Source of the DNA: Thalassotalea sp. 1_MG-2023
Lineage (GTDB): Bacteria > Pseudomonadota > Gammaproteobacteria > Enterobacterales > Alteromonadaceae
Length of the DNA stretch: 60,249 bases
Direction of reading: 5' to 3'
Assembly (NCBI RefSeq): GCF_030546745.1
Contig: NZ_JAUOPD010000020.1
Location: forward strand, 1-60,249
The notes beneath the pieces are model-generated. The model was given only the letters and a program-made list of their open reading frames with translations, was not told the DNA's origin and made no database searches. The position numbers were made by a program, and so were the translations under genes. Shown here piece after piece: positions 46,663 through 54,436 of the stretch; position 1 is the stretch's first letter, and the number at the start of each line of letters is the position of its first letter.

Positions 46663-47685
46663 TTAAGAAGCGGCCTCATCATTTTCTATTTCTTCGCTGG
46701 TATCTGTTGGTAACGTTTCTAGCGTATACCGACCATGTGCTACCGCTCTTTCTGATTCGGGCGCGATCTCACCTAAGGGTAACATCGCAGGGCCTGTTGG
46801 TTCGGCTAATATATAAGTTGTCCCTTGTTCTGTGAGGGTTTTATCATTGCCTTGTGGTGTGTCATCAATACCTATTAATGCATGATTATCAATAAAAATG
46901 AGAACCATCTTCACTCTAGGCATTAACATACGAAGCATAGCTGCTACGAGCGTTACTTTACTGTCACAGTCTCCTTGATTTTCATAAAGCAGTTTTAATG
47001 GTGGGTTAAAGCCGGCACCTGAAGATGTAATACGCGACTCTAGTGTGGCATAAGGAATACTTTGTACAAAACCGATGACAAAATTAGTCACCCGTCTTAT
47101 ATTTTTGATAGATGACTTAGCCATAATTGTTGGCTTTAACGGTTTGAAATCTACAACTGATTCTTGTGCAATTCTGCTGTGATCGGGTTTTATGGCAAGT
47201 ATATTATCTGGCGTATAAAATTCTTGATAATAGGTTTTTTGTAGATATTCAGCAAAAAAGCTTTCTTGTAAGCTAGCAATTTTCTGTTCTGCTGCTTTTA
47301 TTACTGACGCGCTTTGACCTTTTATTTCCGCAGTTATGTTACTACCTTGGCGATTAAAGCGAATATAAACATCTGAAATAGGCTGTTTTCTAAGGTACTT
47401 TCGTAAACTGTTGTTGACAAACTCTTGAGCACGTTCAGGTTTATAGGTGTTAAAACTTCTATACTTATCAAAAACTTGCTTCTTTTCAAACTGAAAGTTT
47501 AGCGTCTGCGAAGTATTGTTATGATCAAGCCATTCAACTTGAAAATTTACCTGGTCTTGCTGTTCTTTTTTACTGAAATTGAGTTGTTCAGTATGAGCGT
47601 ACGCGCTGAACAGTAGTGAAAAATAAAGTAAAAAACCATTAATGGCTATGGGTTGGTGCATTTGTACACTTAATTGCAATTTCAT
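46663..47685 (-). CDS. Exported transglutaminase-like protein
   Basis: 340 aa (332 if the second ATG, starting MHQPIAING, is used). Hydrophobic N-terminal signal (about residues 16-31, cleavage SAYA-HT). A C-terminal transglutaminase/cysteine-protease-like core is suggested by NQGDCDSKVTLVAAMLR (Cys) and IFIDNHALIGIDD (His-...-Asp), about 35 residues apart, the usual C-H-D order. The N-half is beta-rich and carries a long helix. Substrate unknown; periplasmic location expected. Confidence 0.75.
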   Translation of the reverse strand: MKLQLSVQMHQPIAINGFLLYFSLLFSAYAHTEQLNFSKKEQQDQVNFQVEWLDHNNTSQTLNFQFEKKQVFDKYRSFNTYKPERAQEFVNNSLRKYLRKQPISDVYIRFNRQGSNITAEIKGQSASVIKAAEQKIASLQESFFAEYLQKTYYQEFYTPDNILAIKPDHSRIAQESVVDFKPLKPTIMAKSSIKNIRRVTNFVIGFVQSIPYATLESRITSSGAGFNPPLKLLYENQGDCDSKVTLVAAMLRMLMPRVKMVLIFIDNHALIGIDDTPQGNDKTLTEQGTTYILAEPTGPAMLPLGEIAPESERAVAHGRYTLETLPTDTSEEIENDEAAS

Positions 47686-47814
47686 GTCTTATACTCACTT
47701 TAAGCAAGCTAACGCAATTCGACAAGTTATTTGCATTGCTATGCTTTACATTCTCAATAGTTTCGTTATATTCAAACGAGTGTTTGAATTAATTGTTTGA
47801 AATGAGGTTGCCGT

Positions 47815-49596
47815 ATGGCTGAATATCACGCACCGCTAAAAGATATGAATTACTTATTATGGGATGTGTTTGCCGTTGATAAGGTTTGGTCAACATTACC
47901 TAAGCTAGCTGAGCATGTTGATAAAGAAACATCTCAAGCTATTTTATCTGAATGTGGGAAAATTGCTGAGCAAGTAATTGCACCAATTTCACGAGAGGGA
48001 GATGAAGTAGGCGTTAGCTTTGACAGTGGCAAAGTGACAACCGCCCCAGGATATAAAGAAGCGTTTCAAACTTATGTTGAAGGTGGCTGGAGTGCTTTAG
48101 GTGGTGATGTTGAATACGGCGGCATGGGCATGCCTAAGGCAATCACATCATTACATGAAGAAATGCTTTGTTCAGCAGATATTTCTTTTTCACTTTATCC
48201 GGGCTTGACTGCCGGTGCTGCACTTTCTTTGGCTAAACATGGTAGCGATGAGTTAAAAGAACGTTATTTAACGAGGCTATATGCAGGCGATTGGACTGCA
48301 TCAATGTGTTTAACCGAAGCACATGCTGGTACTGATTTAGGCATGATCAGAACGAAAGCTGTGCCACAAGCTGATGGCAGTTATAACATTACCGGTAATA
48401 AAATTTTCATCACGGCAGGGGAGCATGATCTTACTGATAATATCCTTCATTTAGTGTTGGCAAAATTACCTGATGCACCTGCTGGCCCTAAAGGAATCTC
48501 TTTATTTGTGGTACCTAAGTATCAAGTAAATGATGATGAAAGTTTAGGTGAGTTTAATCACGTAAGCTGTGGCTCAATAGAGCATAAAATGGGAATACAT
48601 GCCTCAGCTACTTGTGTAATTAATTTTGATGGTGCCACTGGTTTTTTAGTAGGTGAAGTTAATAAAGGGCTTGCTTGCATGTTCACCATGATGAATTTTG
48701 AACGCATTGGTGTTGGTATACAGGGCTTAGGTGCAAGTGTTCGATCTTATCAAAACGCTTTAGAATATGCCAAAGACCGTTTACAGAGTCGTTCACTTTC
48801 CGGAGCTAAAACTCCAGATAAACCTGCTGACTCTATTATGGTTCATGGCGATGTACGTCGTATGTTACTTAACATGAAAGCGCTTAATGAAGGTTCACGG
48901 GCGTTATCTCTTTATATTGCTAATCAACTTGATATCGCAACTTACGGTGAAGGTGAAGCGCAAAAGTCAGCAGAAGCCATCGCTGCATTGATGACACCAG
49001 TTGCTAAAGCCTTTTTTACTGACATTGGGTTTGATAATACCGTAGCAGGTCAACAGATATTCGGTGGTCATGGCTATATACGTGAATGGGGACAAGAGCA
49101 ACTTGTGCGGGATACGCGTATAGCGCAAATTTATGAAGGAACAAACGGCATTCAAGCTATGGATTTACTGGCGCGAAAAGTGGCAGCTAGTAAAGGAGAA
49201 TTGTTAACAGGTTTACTCACCGAAATTAAACAATTTATGGCGAATACTTCCAACAGTCAAATGGACGAATTTGTTAAACCATTAGCAGACGCTGTAGCTG
49301 ACTTAGAACAAACGACTGAATTTGTTTTATCTCAAGCACATCACGATCCTGAAATATTAGGCACAGCAGCCAATGATTACTTACATCTTGTTGGCTATAC
49401 TGCCATGGCTTTTGTCTGGTGTAAGATGGCTGAAGTGAGTTTCAATAACGAAGCAGAAGACCCTAGTTTTCATCAAAGTAAGCTACATACTGCTCGATAC
49501 TATTTTGCTCGTTTATTACCAAGAAGGCTGTCGTTAATCGAAACGATCAAAGCCGGTTCATCACCAATGTTTGATATGCCCGATGAATTGTTTTAA
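47815..49596 (+). CDS. Acyl-CoA dehydrogenase, DmdC/FadE-like
   Basis: 593 aa, the long ACAD subtype with an extra N-terminal segment (AcylCoA_dh_N) and a C-terminal DUF domain. Visible: the FAD-binding MCLTEAHAGTDLGMIRTKA and NITGNKIFITAGEH, the catalytic-base loop YEGTNGIQAMDLLARK with Glu near residue 443, and FGGHGYIREWG. The subtype includes 3-methylmercaptopropionyl-CoA dehydrogenase (DmdC) of DMSP breakdown as well as medium/long-chain enzymes; sequence alone does not separate them. Terminator follows. Confidence 0.93.
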   Translation: MAEYHAPLKDMNYLLWDVFAVDKVWSTLPKLAEHVDKETSQAILSECGKIAEQVIAPISREGDEVGVSFDSGKVTTAPGYKEAFQTYVEGGWSALGGDVEYGGMGMPKAITSLHEEMLCSADISFSLYPGLTAGAALSLAKHGSDELKERYLTRLYAGDWTASMCLTEAHAGTDLGMIRTKAVPQADGSYNITGNKIFITAGEHDLTDNILHLVLAKLPDAPAGPKGISLFVVPKYQVNDDESLGEFNHVSCGSIEHKMGIHASATCVINFDGATGFLVGEVNKGLACMFTMMNFERIGVGIQGLGASVRSYQNALEYAKDRLQSRSLSGAKTPDKPADSIMVHGDVRRMLLNMKALNEGSRALSLYIANQLDIATYGEGEAQKSAEAIAALMTPVAKAFFTDIGFDNTVAGQQIFGGHGYIREWGQEQLVRDTRIAQIYEGTNGIQAMDLLARKVAASKGELLTGLLTEIKQFMANTSNSQMDEFVKPLADAVADLEQTTEFVLSQAHHDPEILGTAANDYLHLVGYTAMAFVWCKMAEVSFNNEAEDPSFHQSKLHTARYYFARLLPRRLSLIETIKAGSSPMFDMPDELF

Positions 49597-49620
49597 ATAT
49601 TGAATGCAAATCATTGATAT

Positions 49621-49642
49621 AAACCCGCTTAAATGCGGGTTT
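49621..49642 (+). terminator. Terminator of the acyl-CoA dehydrogenase gene
   Basis: AAACCCGC/GCGGGTTT stem with a TTAAAT loop, about 25 bases after the stop. Confidence 0.85.
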
Positions 49643-49726
49643 ATTATTTGGCGCATACAGGAATAATGATTAGTATAGTTGCTCACTCAGTATGTTATCA
49701 GCAGAAAATGAATGAAAGGACAACAA

Positions 49727-50299
49727 ATGAAATTATTAGGATCAACTACATCACCCTTTGTAAGAAGGTTACGTGTTTATTTAACCGATAAAGAATACGA
49801 ATTTATCAATTTAGATATTTTTGCGGAACAAGATAGAGCGCTACTAACGACAAATAATCCAACGAAGAAAATACCAGCACTGATTGATGGTGAGCTCTGT
49901 ATCTACGATTCTCGAGTGATCTACCGGTATTTGGCCAATAAATTTTCTGAAGATAGCTTGTCTTGGCAGCAGGAAAATCTATTAACTTTAATTGATTCGG
50001 TTAATGATTCGTTGGTTTCTATGTTGCTGTTAAAGCGTTCTAACATTGATACCGCACAAGACGCTTTATTTTTTAACTTACAACGAGAACGAACGGAATC
50101 TGTTTTGACTACCTTAGATAAAGCAGTCGCTGAAGGTCAATTTAACAACTGGCATTACCCGGCTATCTGTTTATGGTGCTTGCTTGACTGGGTTGATTTC
50201 AGAGAATTAGCCGAATGGCGGAGCTATACTCATCTTGTGCAATTTTTCGAACAAAATAGCACACGCGCTATATTAGCAAAAACAGATCCCAGAGTTTGA
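49727..50299 (+). CDS. Glutathione S-transferase family protein
   Basis: 190 aa from the ATG at 49727; AAAGGA at 49715-49720 is its RBS, so an upstream in-frame ATG at 49712 is rejected. Thioredoxin-like GST_N domain with SerTSPFVRRLRVYL at the active-site turn, the cis-Pro motif KKIPALIDG and the glutathione/SNAIL-like DSRVIYRYL, then an all-helical C-domain. Typical of StcA/maleylacetoacetate-isomerase-like or stringent-starvation-like GSTs; substrate unknown. Confidence 0.9.
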   Translation: MKLLGSTTSPFVRRLRVYLTDKEYEFINLDIFAEQDRALLTTNNPTKKIPALIDGELCIYDSRVIYRYLANKFSEDSLSWQQENLLTLIDSVNDSLVSMLLLKRSNIDTAQDALFFNLQRERTESVLTTLDKAVAEGQFNNWHYPAICLWCLLDWVDFRELAEWRSYTHLVQFFEQNSTRAILAKTDPRV

Positions 50300-50333
50300 A
50301 CCCTATTACGATATCGTTGAACAGGGAAACAAA

Positions 50334-51089
50334 TTAAAATGAATAACGAGTACTAATAAGTGCCATTTGCGTATTATTGTGTTTTATCAACGGGCTGCTT
50401 GAAAGCGTATCGTCTAAATTAGTGGCGCTTAGCATTCCAAGTAGCTGCCAATCTTTAGAAATTGAATAGGTTGTCACAATACCTAAAGTGTAGTTCTTCG
50501 CTCTTGATGTAGCGTTAGCTGTGTTTAAAAATAGGTATTCTGGCGCACCAAAATAATGTCTAATTTGGTTTTCGCCTAAAGACTCTATTTGAGCGGTCAA
50601 AGCAACATTTAAGTTTTCATAAGAGGCAATGTTATAAGCCCCCTGTAAAAAGATCGCCGTTGAGTCGGCTGATATTGACTGTTGATTGATAATCGTTGTT
50701 TCTGCGCTAAAACGGCCATGTGTATAGGCAGCATTTACACCATGTTTGGTTTCATGAAGTTGAAAGTTATGTTCAATATCGCCTGCGTTTATGTACGAAT
50801 TGTTAATGTGGTCAAACCAATAATTACCAGCTTGTCTTTTTTGAGCGTTCCAAGCTAGCGTTCTCGGACGAATTTGTTGATGTACTTGCTGGTTTTCAAG
50901 CGGTGGAAGTAACCCTAGCGATTCAGCACTATGCGTTGCTAAGCCATGTGGAATATCAAGCGCATCTCGTCCCCACTGTTTTGAAAACTGTGTTACCGTT
51001 TGCTTTTTTTTAATTGTGTCTTGACTAACGTTATTGTTAGCAACTGCAGTAACGCTTAGTAACATAGTGACTAAAAGTATTAGTTTCAT
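50334..51089 (-). CDS. Exported, possibly outer-membrane, hypothetical protein
   Basis: 251 aa from the ATG at 51089 (AAGGG six bases upstream), beginning MKLILLVTMLLSVTAVANNN, a signal peptide. The second half alternates hydrophobic and polar residues (TTYSISKDWQLLGMLSATNL) and ends in Phe (ALISTRYSF), suggesting a small outer-membrane barrel. The first half is soluble-looking. Family not recognised. Confidence 0.7.
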   Translation of the reverse strand: MKLILLVTMLLSVTAVANNNVSQDTIKKKQTVTQFSKQWGRDALDIPHGLATHSAESLGLLPPLENQQVHQQIRPRTLAWNAQKRQAGNYWFDHINNSYINAGDIEHNFQLHETKHGVNAAYTHGRFSAETTIINQQSISADSTAIFLQGAYNIASYENLNVALTAQIESLGENQIRHYFGAPEYLFLNTANATSRAKNYTLGIVTTYSISKDWQLLGMLSATNLDDTLSSSPLIKHNNTQMALISTRYSF

Positions 51090-51329
51090 TGACGACCCTT
51101 GTGTATCGGTGGCGTAAAATTTTGATTCGAAATACAGCAATTATTTTTACTACGCTACATTCTTAACTATAGCGTGAGTGATTAAAAAAGTGAGTTTTTT
51201 GAAACTAAATCTTTTCAAAATTTAATTAACGTTCTGTTTTTATGAGTAAAAAATATCGCATTTTTTTCGTTAACAATTTCGAATCTGGTTGATGTATAAT
51301 TGCCGCAAGTTTCGTTATGAGAATGACAG

Positions 51330-52043
51330 TTGTTAGCATTTATTCGTATTATTTTACTCGCCATTGCGATTGTAGTTATTGCCTCTTTATCGATATTAAT
51401 GTGTTTGTTCAGACCTTTTCATCGTAATAATGTTTATCGCACCGCCCAATGGATGGCGAAAGTTGCTTATATCGTGGGTGTGAAAATTGAGGTGAGGGTA
51501 CCTGCATCAATATCACCTAACTGCTCTTATGTATATATAGGTAACCATCAAAATAGCTATGATCTTTTCACCATTAGCAAAGCAGTATTACCTAATACGG
51601 TCAGTGTGGGTAAGAAAAGCTTAGTTTGGATCCCTTTTTTCGGCCAAATGTATTGGTTAACAGGTAATATACTGATTGATAGAAACAATAAAAATAAAGC
51701 GTCAAATACGATTACAGCAACGGTAGCAAAAATAAAGCGTAAAGGTATTTCTGTGTGGCTTTTTCCAGAAGGCACAAGAAGCTACGGCAGAGGAATTCTT
51801 CCTTTTAAAACAGGAGCATTTAGAACTGCCCTGCAAGCAGGTTCAGCAATTGTGCCTTGTGTGTGTAGTAATTCTAGTGAGATCCGACTTAATCGTTGGA
51901 ATAACGGCAAACTGATTATCCAGTACATGGATCCTATTCCGACAGTAGGGTTAACCATTGAAGATATAAGAAAGCTAGCAAATCAAACACGTGAACAAAT
52001 GACGATTAAATTTGAACAACTTTCCCAAGAGGCTAACGCATGA
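51330..52043 (+). CDS. plsC: 1-acyl-sn-glycerol-3-phosphate acyltransferase
   Basis: Second acylation of phosphatidic-acid synthesis. 237 aa, one N-terminal membrane helix (about 4-28). Acyltransferase block NHQNSYD (HX4D) at about residue 72 and FPEGTRSYG at about 144 that binds glycerol-3-phosphate. The only reasonable start in frame is TTG at 51330; a stop precedes it and the local RBS is weak. The stop overlaps the ATG of rraB (ATGA), so plsC, rraB and the 52-aa gene form an operon. Confidence 0.95.
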   Translation: MLAFIRIILLAIAIVVIASLSILMCLFRPFHRNNVYRTAQWMAKVAYIVGVKIEVRVPASISPNCSYVYIGNHQNSYDLFTISKAVLPNTVSVGKKSLVWIPFFGQMYWLTGNILIDRNNKNKASNTITATVAKIKRKGISVWLFPEGTRSYGRGILPFKTGAFRTALQAGSAIVPCVCSNSSEIRLNRWNNGKLIIQYMDPIPTVGLTIEDIRKLANQTREQMTIKFEQLSQEANA

Positions 52044-52390
52044 ATGACCAAGCACTAAATGAATTATACGAACACACAGAGTCTCTTGTTGAAGCGCTTC
52101 TCTCTGATGGTTCGAATGAAGAGGTTCACCACACGATTGAACATCACTTTTCCAGTGCTAGCTTTGAGCAACTTGAAAAAGCTGCGATCGCTGCATTTAA
52201 GTTAGGACTAGAGGTAGAAGAACCTGAAGAAGCTGAGTTGGAAAGTGGTGAAAAAGTCTTTGCTTTTGATATTGTAACAGAACAACCTCTTGAAATAGAT
52301 ATCTTAAAAGATGAAACAAAGTTCATGTTTGAGTTGGCGAAACAGAATGAAGTTGATTATGATGGTTGGGGAACATACTTCGAAGAATAA
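52040..52390 (+). CDS. rraB: Ribonuclease E inhibitor RraB
   Basis: Binds RNase E and reshapes the degradosome, changing mRNA half-lives. 116 aa. IEELL-type start here is LVEALLSDGSNEEVHHTIEH, then FEQLEKAAIAAFKLGLEV, and the diagnostic end VDYDGWGTYFEE; close to E. coli RraB but without its long acidic tail. Overlaps plsC by four bases (ATGA) and is followed by a 52-aa membrane protein. Confidence 0.95.
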   Translation: MNDQALNELYEHTESLVEALLSDGSNEEVHHTIEHHFSSASFEQLEKAAIAAFKLGLEVEEPEEAELESGEKVFAFDIVTEQPLEIDILKDETKFMFELAKQNEVDYDGWGTYFEE

Positions 52391-52411
52391 TAAATTAAAA
52401 GGTATCCACTC

Positions 52412-52570
52412 ATGGACTGGCTAGATAAAATACTCCGAGCAGACGTATTAGCGTTATTAATCCCTATTTTTGCAATTGTAGGTGCGTTTAGTGTTGCGGC
52501 ATTAAAAGCACATCATCGTCATCAAGAACGAATTGAAAAAATTAAACAAGGTATTGACCCCGATAGCTAA
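52412..52570 (+). CDS. Small membrane protein, 52 aa
   Basis: ATG at 52412 with AAAAGG ten bases upstream, stop TAA at 52568-52570. Reads MDWLDKILRADVLALLIPIF and ends GIDPDS. One transmembrane helix (about residues 12-30) followed by a His/Arg/Lys-rich cytosolic tail (HHRHQERIEKIKQG). 21 bp after rraB, so likely cotranscribed with plsC-rraB. The layout (short N-terminus, helix, basic amphipathic tail) recalls other small membrane-adaptor proteins found beside phospholipid genes. Confidence 0.75.
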   Translation: MDWLDKILRADVLALLIPIFAIVGAFSVAALKAHHRHQERIEKIKQGIDPDS

Positions 52571-52603
52571 CAACAGGGGCATACTGGTCAGGTCAATCGT
52601 TGT

Positions 52604-53620
52604 TTAGGTTACGTTTGACGTAGAGTCTCTTACAATAAGTTGCGGTGTGTAGTGGGTGACAATTGATTTAGCCTGTTGCTTTCTTGATTTGGCAATTAAT
52701 AATTTTGCTGCATCTTCCGCAATTTTAGGATTAGGCTGATGAGCCGTGGTGAGTCTTGGCCAGGTTTGTCGGGAAAACGGACTGTTTTCAAAGCCGGCTA
52801 TCGATAATTGTTCAGGAATATTGATTCCGAGTAAACGAGCTGCAAATAATGCCCCTGCCGCGATTTCATCATTACAGCAAAAAATAGCACTAGGTTTATT
52901 TTTCTCTGCCATTAATTGTTTAGCGCCTTGAACACCCGACTCAAAAGAATACTCACCATTGACAATAAGTTGCGTATCCAATTCGATATCGTTATCTTTT
53001 AATGCTTTTTTATAACCCCTTAAACGCTCCACAGTAGACATATGCTCAGCTTCACCGGCAATAAAAGCAATATTTTTATGACCAAGATCTACTAAATGTT
53101 GTGTAATACTTAATGCGGCTTCATGGTCATTTACCATTATGCATGGCGCTATATCGTCAGGAGCAATATCTCCAGACATGATGCGAACTACCTCTATATC
53201 GAGGGTAAGAATATGTTCAACAAATTCTGGCATTTCTGAAAAAGGAGGCGTTAGCACTAAACCTGCGATGCGCGAGTGCTTGATCATATCAGTAATTTCT
53301 TCAATGAGGTTTTCAGATTTTGCTCGGCAAGGGTGAATTAACAACTCAAATCCTTGTTTCTTACAGGCTTCTAAAATACCGTTTTGCATATCTATAACAT
53401 AGTACGCGTTCGGGTTATCATAAATAAATGCAATGCTATATGATTTTGTTCCAGCAAGGTTACGGGCGGCTAAATTAGGTTGATAATTTAGTGATTTTAC
53501 TGCAGTCATTACCTTTTCGCGTGTAGGTTGACGTACAGAAGGCTCGTTATTTATCACTCGAGATACTGTTTTTATTGATACACCTGCCGCTTTAGCAACG
53601 TCAGTGATTGTTGTTTTCAT
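52604..53620 (-). CDS. LacI-family transcription repressor
   Basis: 338 aa. N-terminal HTH about residues 3-26 (TTITDVAKAAGVSIKTVSRVIN) with hinge helix LAARNLAG, then a periplasmic-binding-protein-like sugar sensor with two lobes (LVLTPPFSEM; VDLGHKNIAFIAGEAEHMST; PSAIFCCNDEIAAGALFAAR). Closest in style to SalR/CelR-type repressors of Alteromonadales. A TGACAGCGTTGTCA dyad lies 141 bp upstream of its start (53761-53774) and better ones precede the TonB receptor, so autoregulation and control of the receptor are likely. Sugar ligand unknown. Confidence 0.95.
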   Translation of the reverse strand: MKTTITDVAKAAGVSIKTVSRVINNEPSVRQPTREKVMTAVKSLNYQPNLAARNLAGTKSYSIAFIYDNPNAYYVIDMQNGILEACKKQGFELLIHPCRAKSENLIEEITDMIKHSRIAGLVLTPPFSEMPEFVEHILTLDIEVVRIMSGDIAPDDIAPCIMVNDHEAALSITQHLVDLGHKNIAFIAGEAEHMSTVERLRGYKKALKDNDIELDTQLIVNGEYSFESGVQGAKQLMAEKNKPSAIFCCNDEIAAGALFAARLLGINIPEQLSIAGFENSPFSRQTWPRLTTAHQPNPKIAEDAAKLLIAKSRKQQAKSIVTHYTPQLIVRDSTSNVT

Positions 53621-53760
53621 CTAAAATACAGCCTTGTTTGTAATAGTTATAATTAATCGCGTAAATTGCAGATGCGTAAGAATATGTATTTATACTGTAT
53701 GCAGCAAGTTTTTATTCATAAGTTTTATCAACAGCAATAATTCATTAATACGTCTGAGCC

Positions 53761-53774
53761 TGACAGCGTTGTCA
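53761..53774. promoter_or_regulatory. LacI-type operator, copy 1
   Basis: TGACAGCGTTGTCA, a 14-bp near-perfect dyad with a central CG, 141 bp upstream of the lacI-type gene. It matches the sites at 54337 and 54359. Confidence 0.75.
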
Positions 53775-54336
53775 TTATTTGGTTAAACAACCTACATCAA
53801 TCTTTAAAATAAGTGAATGCGTATTGTAAAGTCAAGGTCGAAATTTATACAGGCTGCAATGAGTAAACCGATTAATTTGGTGACATATAGCGATAGTTAT
53901 GCGTCTATGACATATACGCTACTAATGACTGCTGATCTTTCGAGTTTAAATGTTGTTCAAACTAAACGTGAAAGTTCAACAGGCCCTAATGTATCCGTTG
54001 CTTTGATTATTAACAAAACTCGAGACAAATTTTAATCAATGAGCAAAACACCTGTGTGTCATTCATTAAAAGTAATGAATATTAACGTACTATTAACATT
54101 AACTGGTTTAAAAAGCGCTTTACTATGCATAAAAGCGTATTTTTATTCATTAATATCTTATAACTAAGCGATAAAGTGTAAAAAACTAACTAAAATTGTT
54201 TGTTTTTTAATTAATACTTAAAAATAATTTAAACTTAAATTTCATATTAAACAATAGCTTAGTTCTAATTATTGTTTAATATCATGATCAAGTATAGCCA
54301 CGGTTGAAATTTTTGTGTATGGTTTTACGTAACCTA

Positions 54337-54350
54337 TGACAACGCTGTCA
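54337..54350. promoter_or_regulatory. LacI-type operator, copy 2
   Basis: TGACAACGCTGTCA, 87 bp before the TonB-receptor start codon and 24 bp (centre to centre) from copy 3; the pair could act cooperatively on one DNA face-pair. Confidence 0.8.
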
Positions 54351-54358
54351 TCAAAACA

Positions 54359-54376
54359 AAAGACAGCGCTGTCTTT
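54359..54376. promoter_or_regulatory. LacI-type operator, copy 3 (perfect palindrome)
   Basis: AAAGACAGCGCTGTCTTT, an 18-bp perfect palindrome around GACAGCGCTGTC, 61 bp before the receptor start codon. It is the strongest site of the set. Confidence 0.85.
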
Positions 54377-54436
54377 AACAAGGTTAGATAAACATAACTA
54401 AACATATTTATAAAAAACGTGTGTAAGGGAAAGTCG

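Noticed and set aside
53817-54035. 72-codon plus-strand ORF between lacI and the TonB receptor
   Set aside because: No RBS, no recognisable motif, and it lies in the operator/promoter region; treated as chance.
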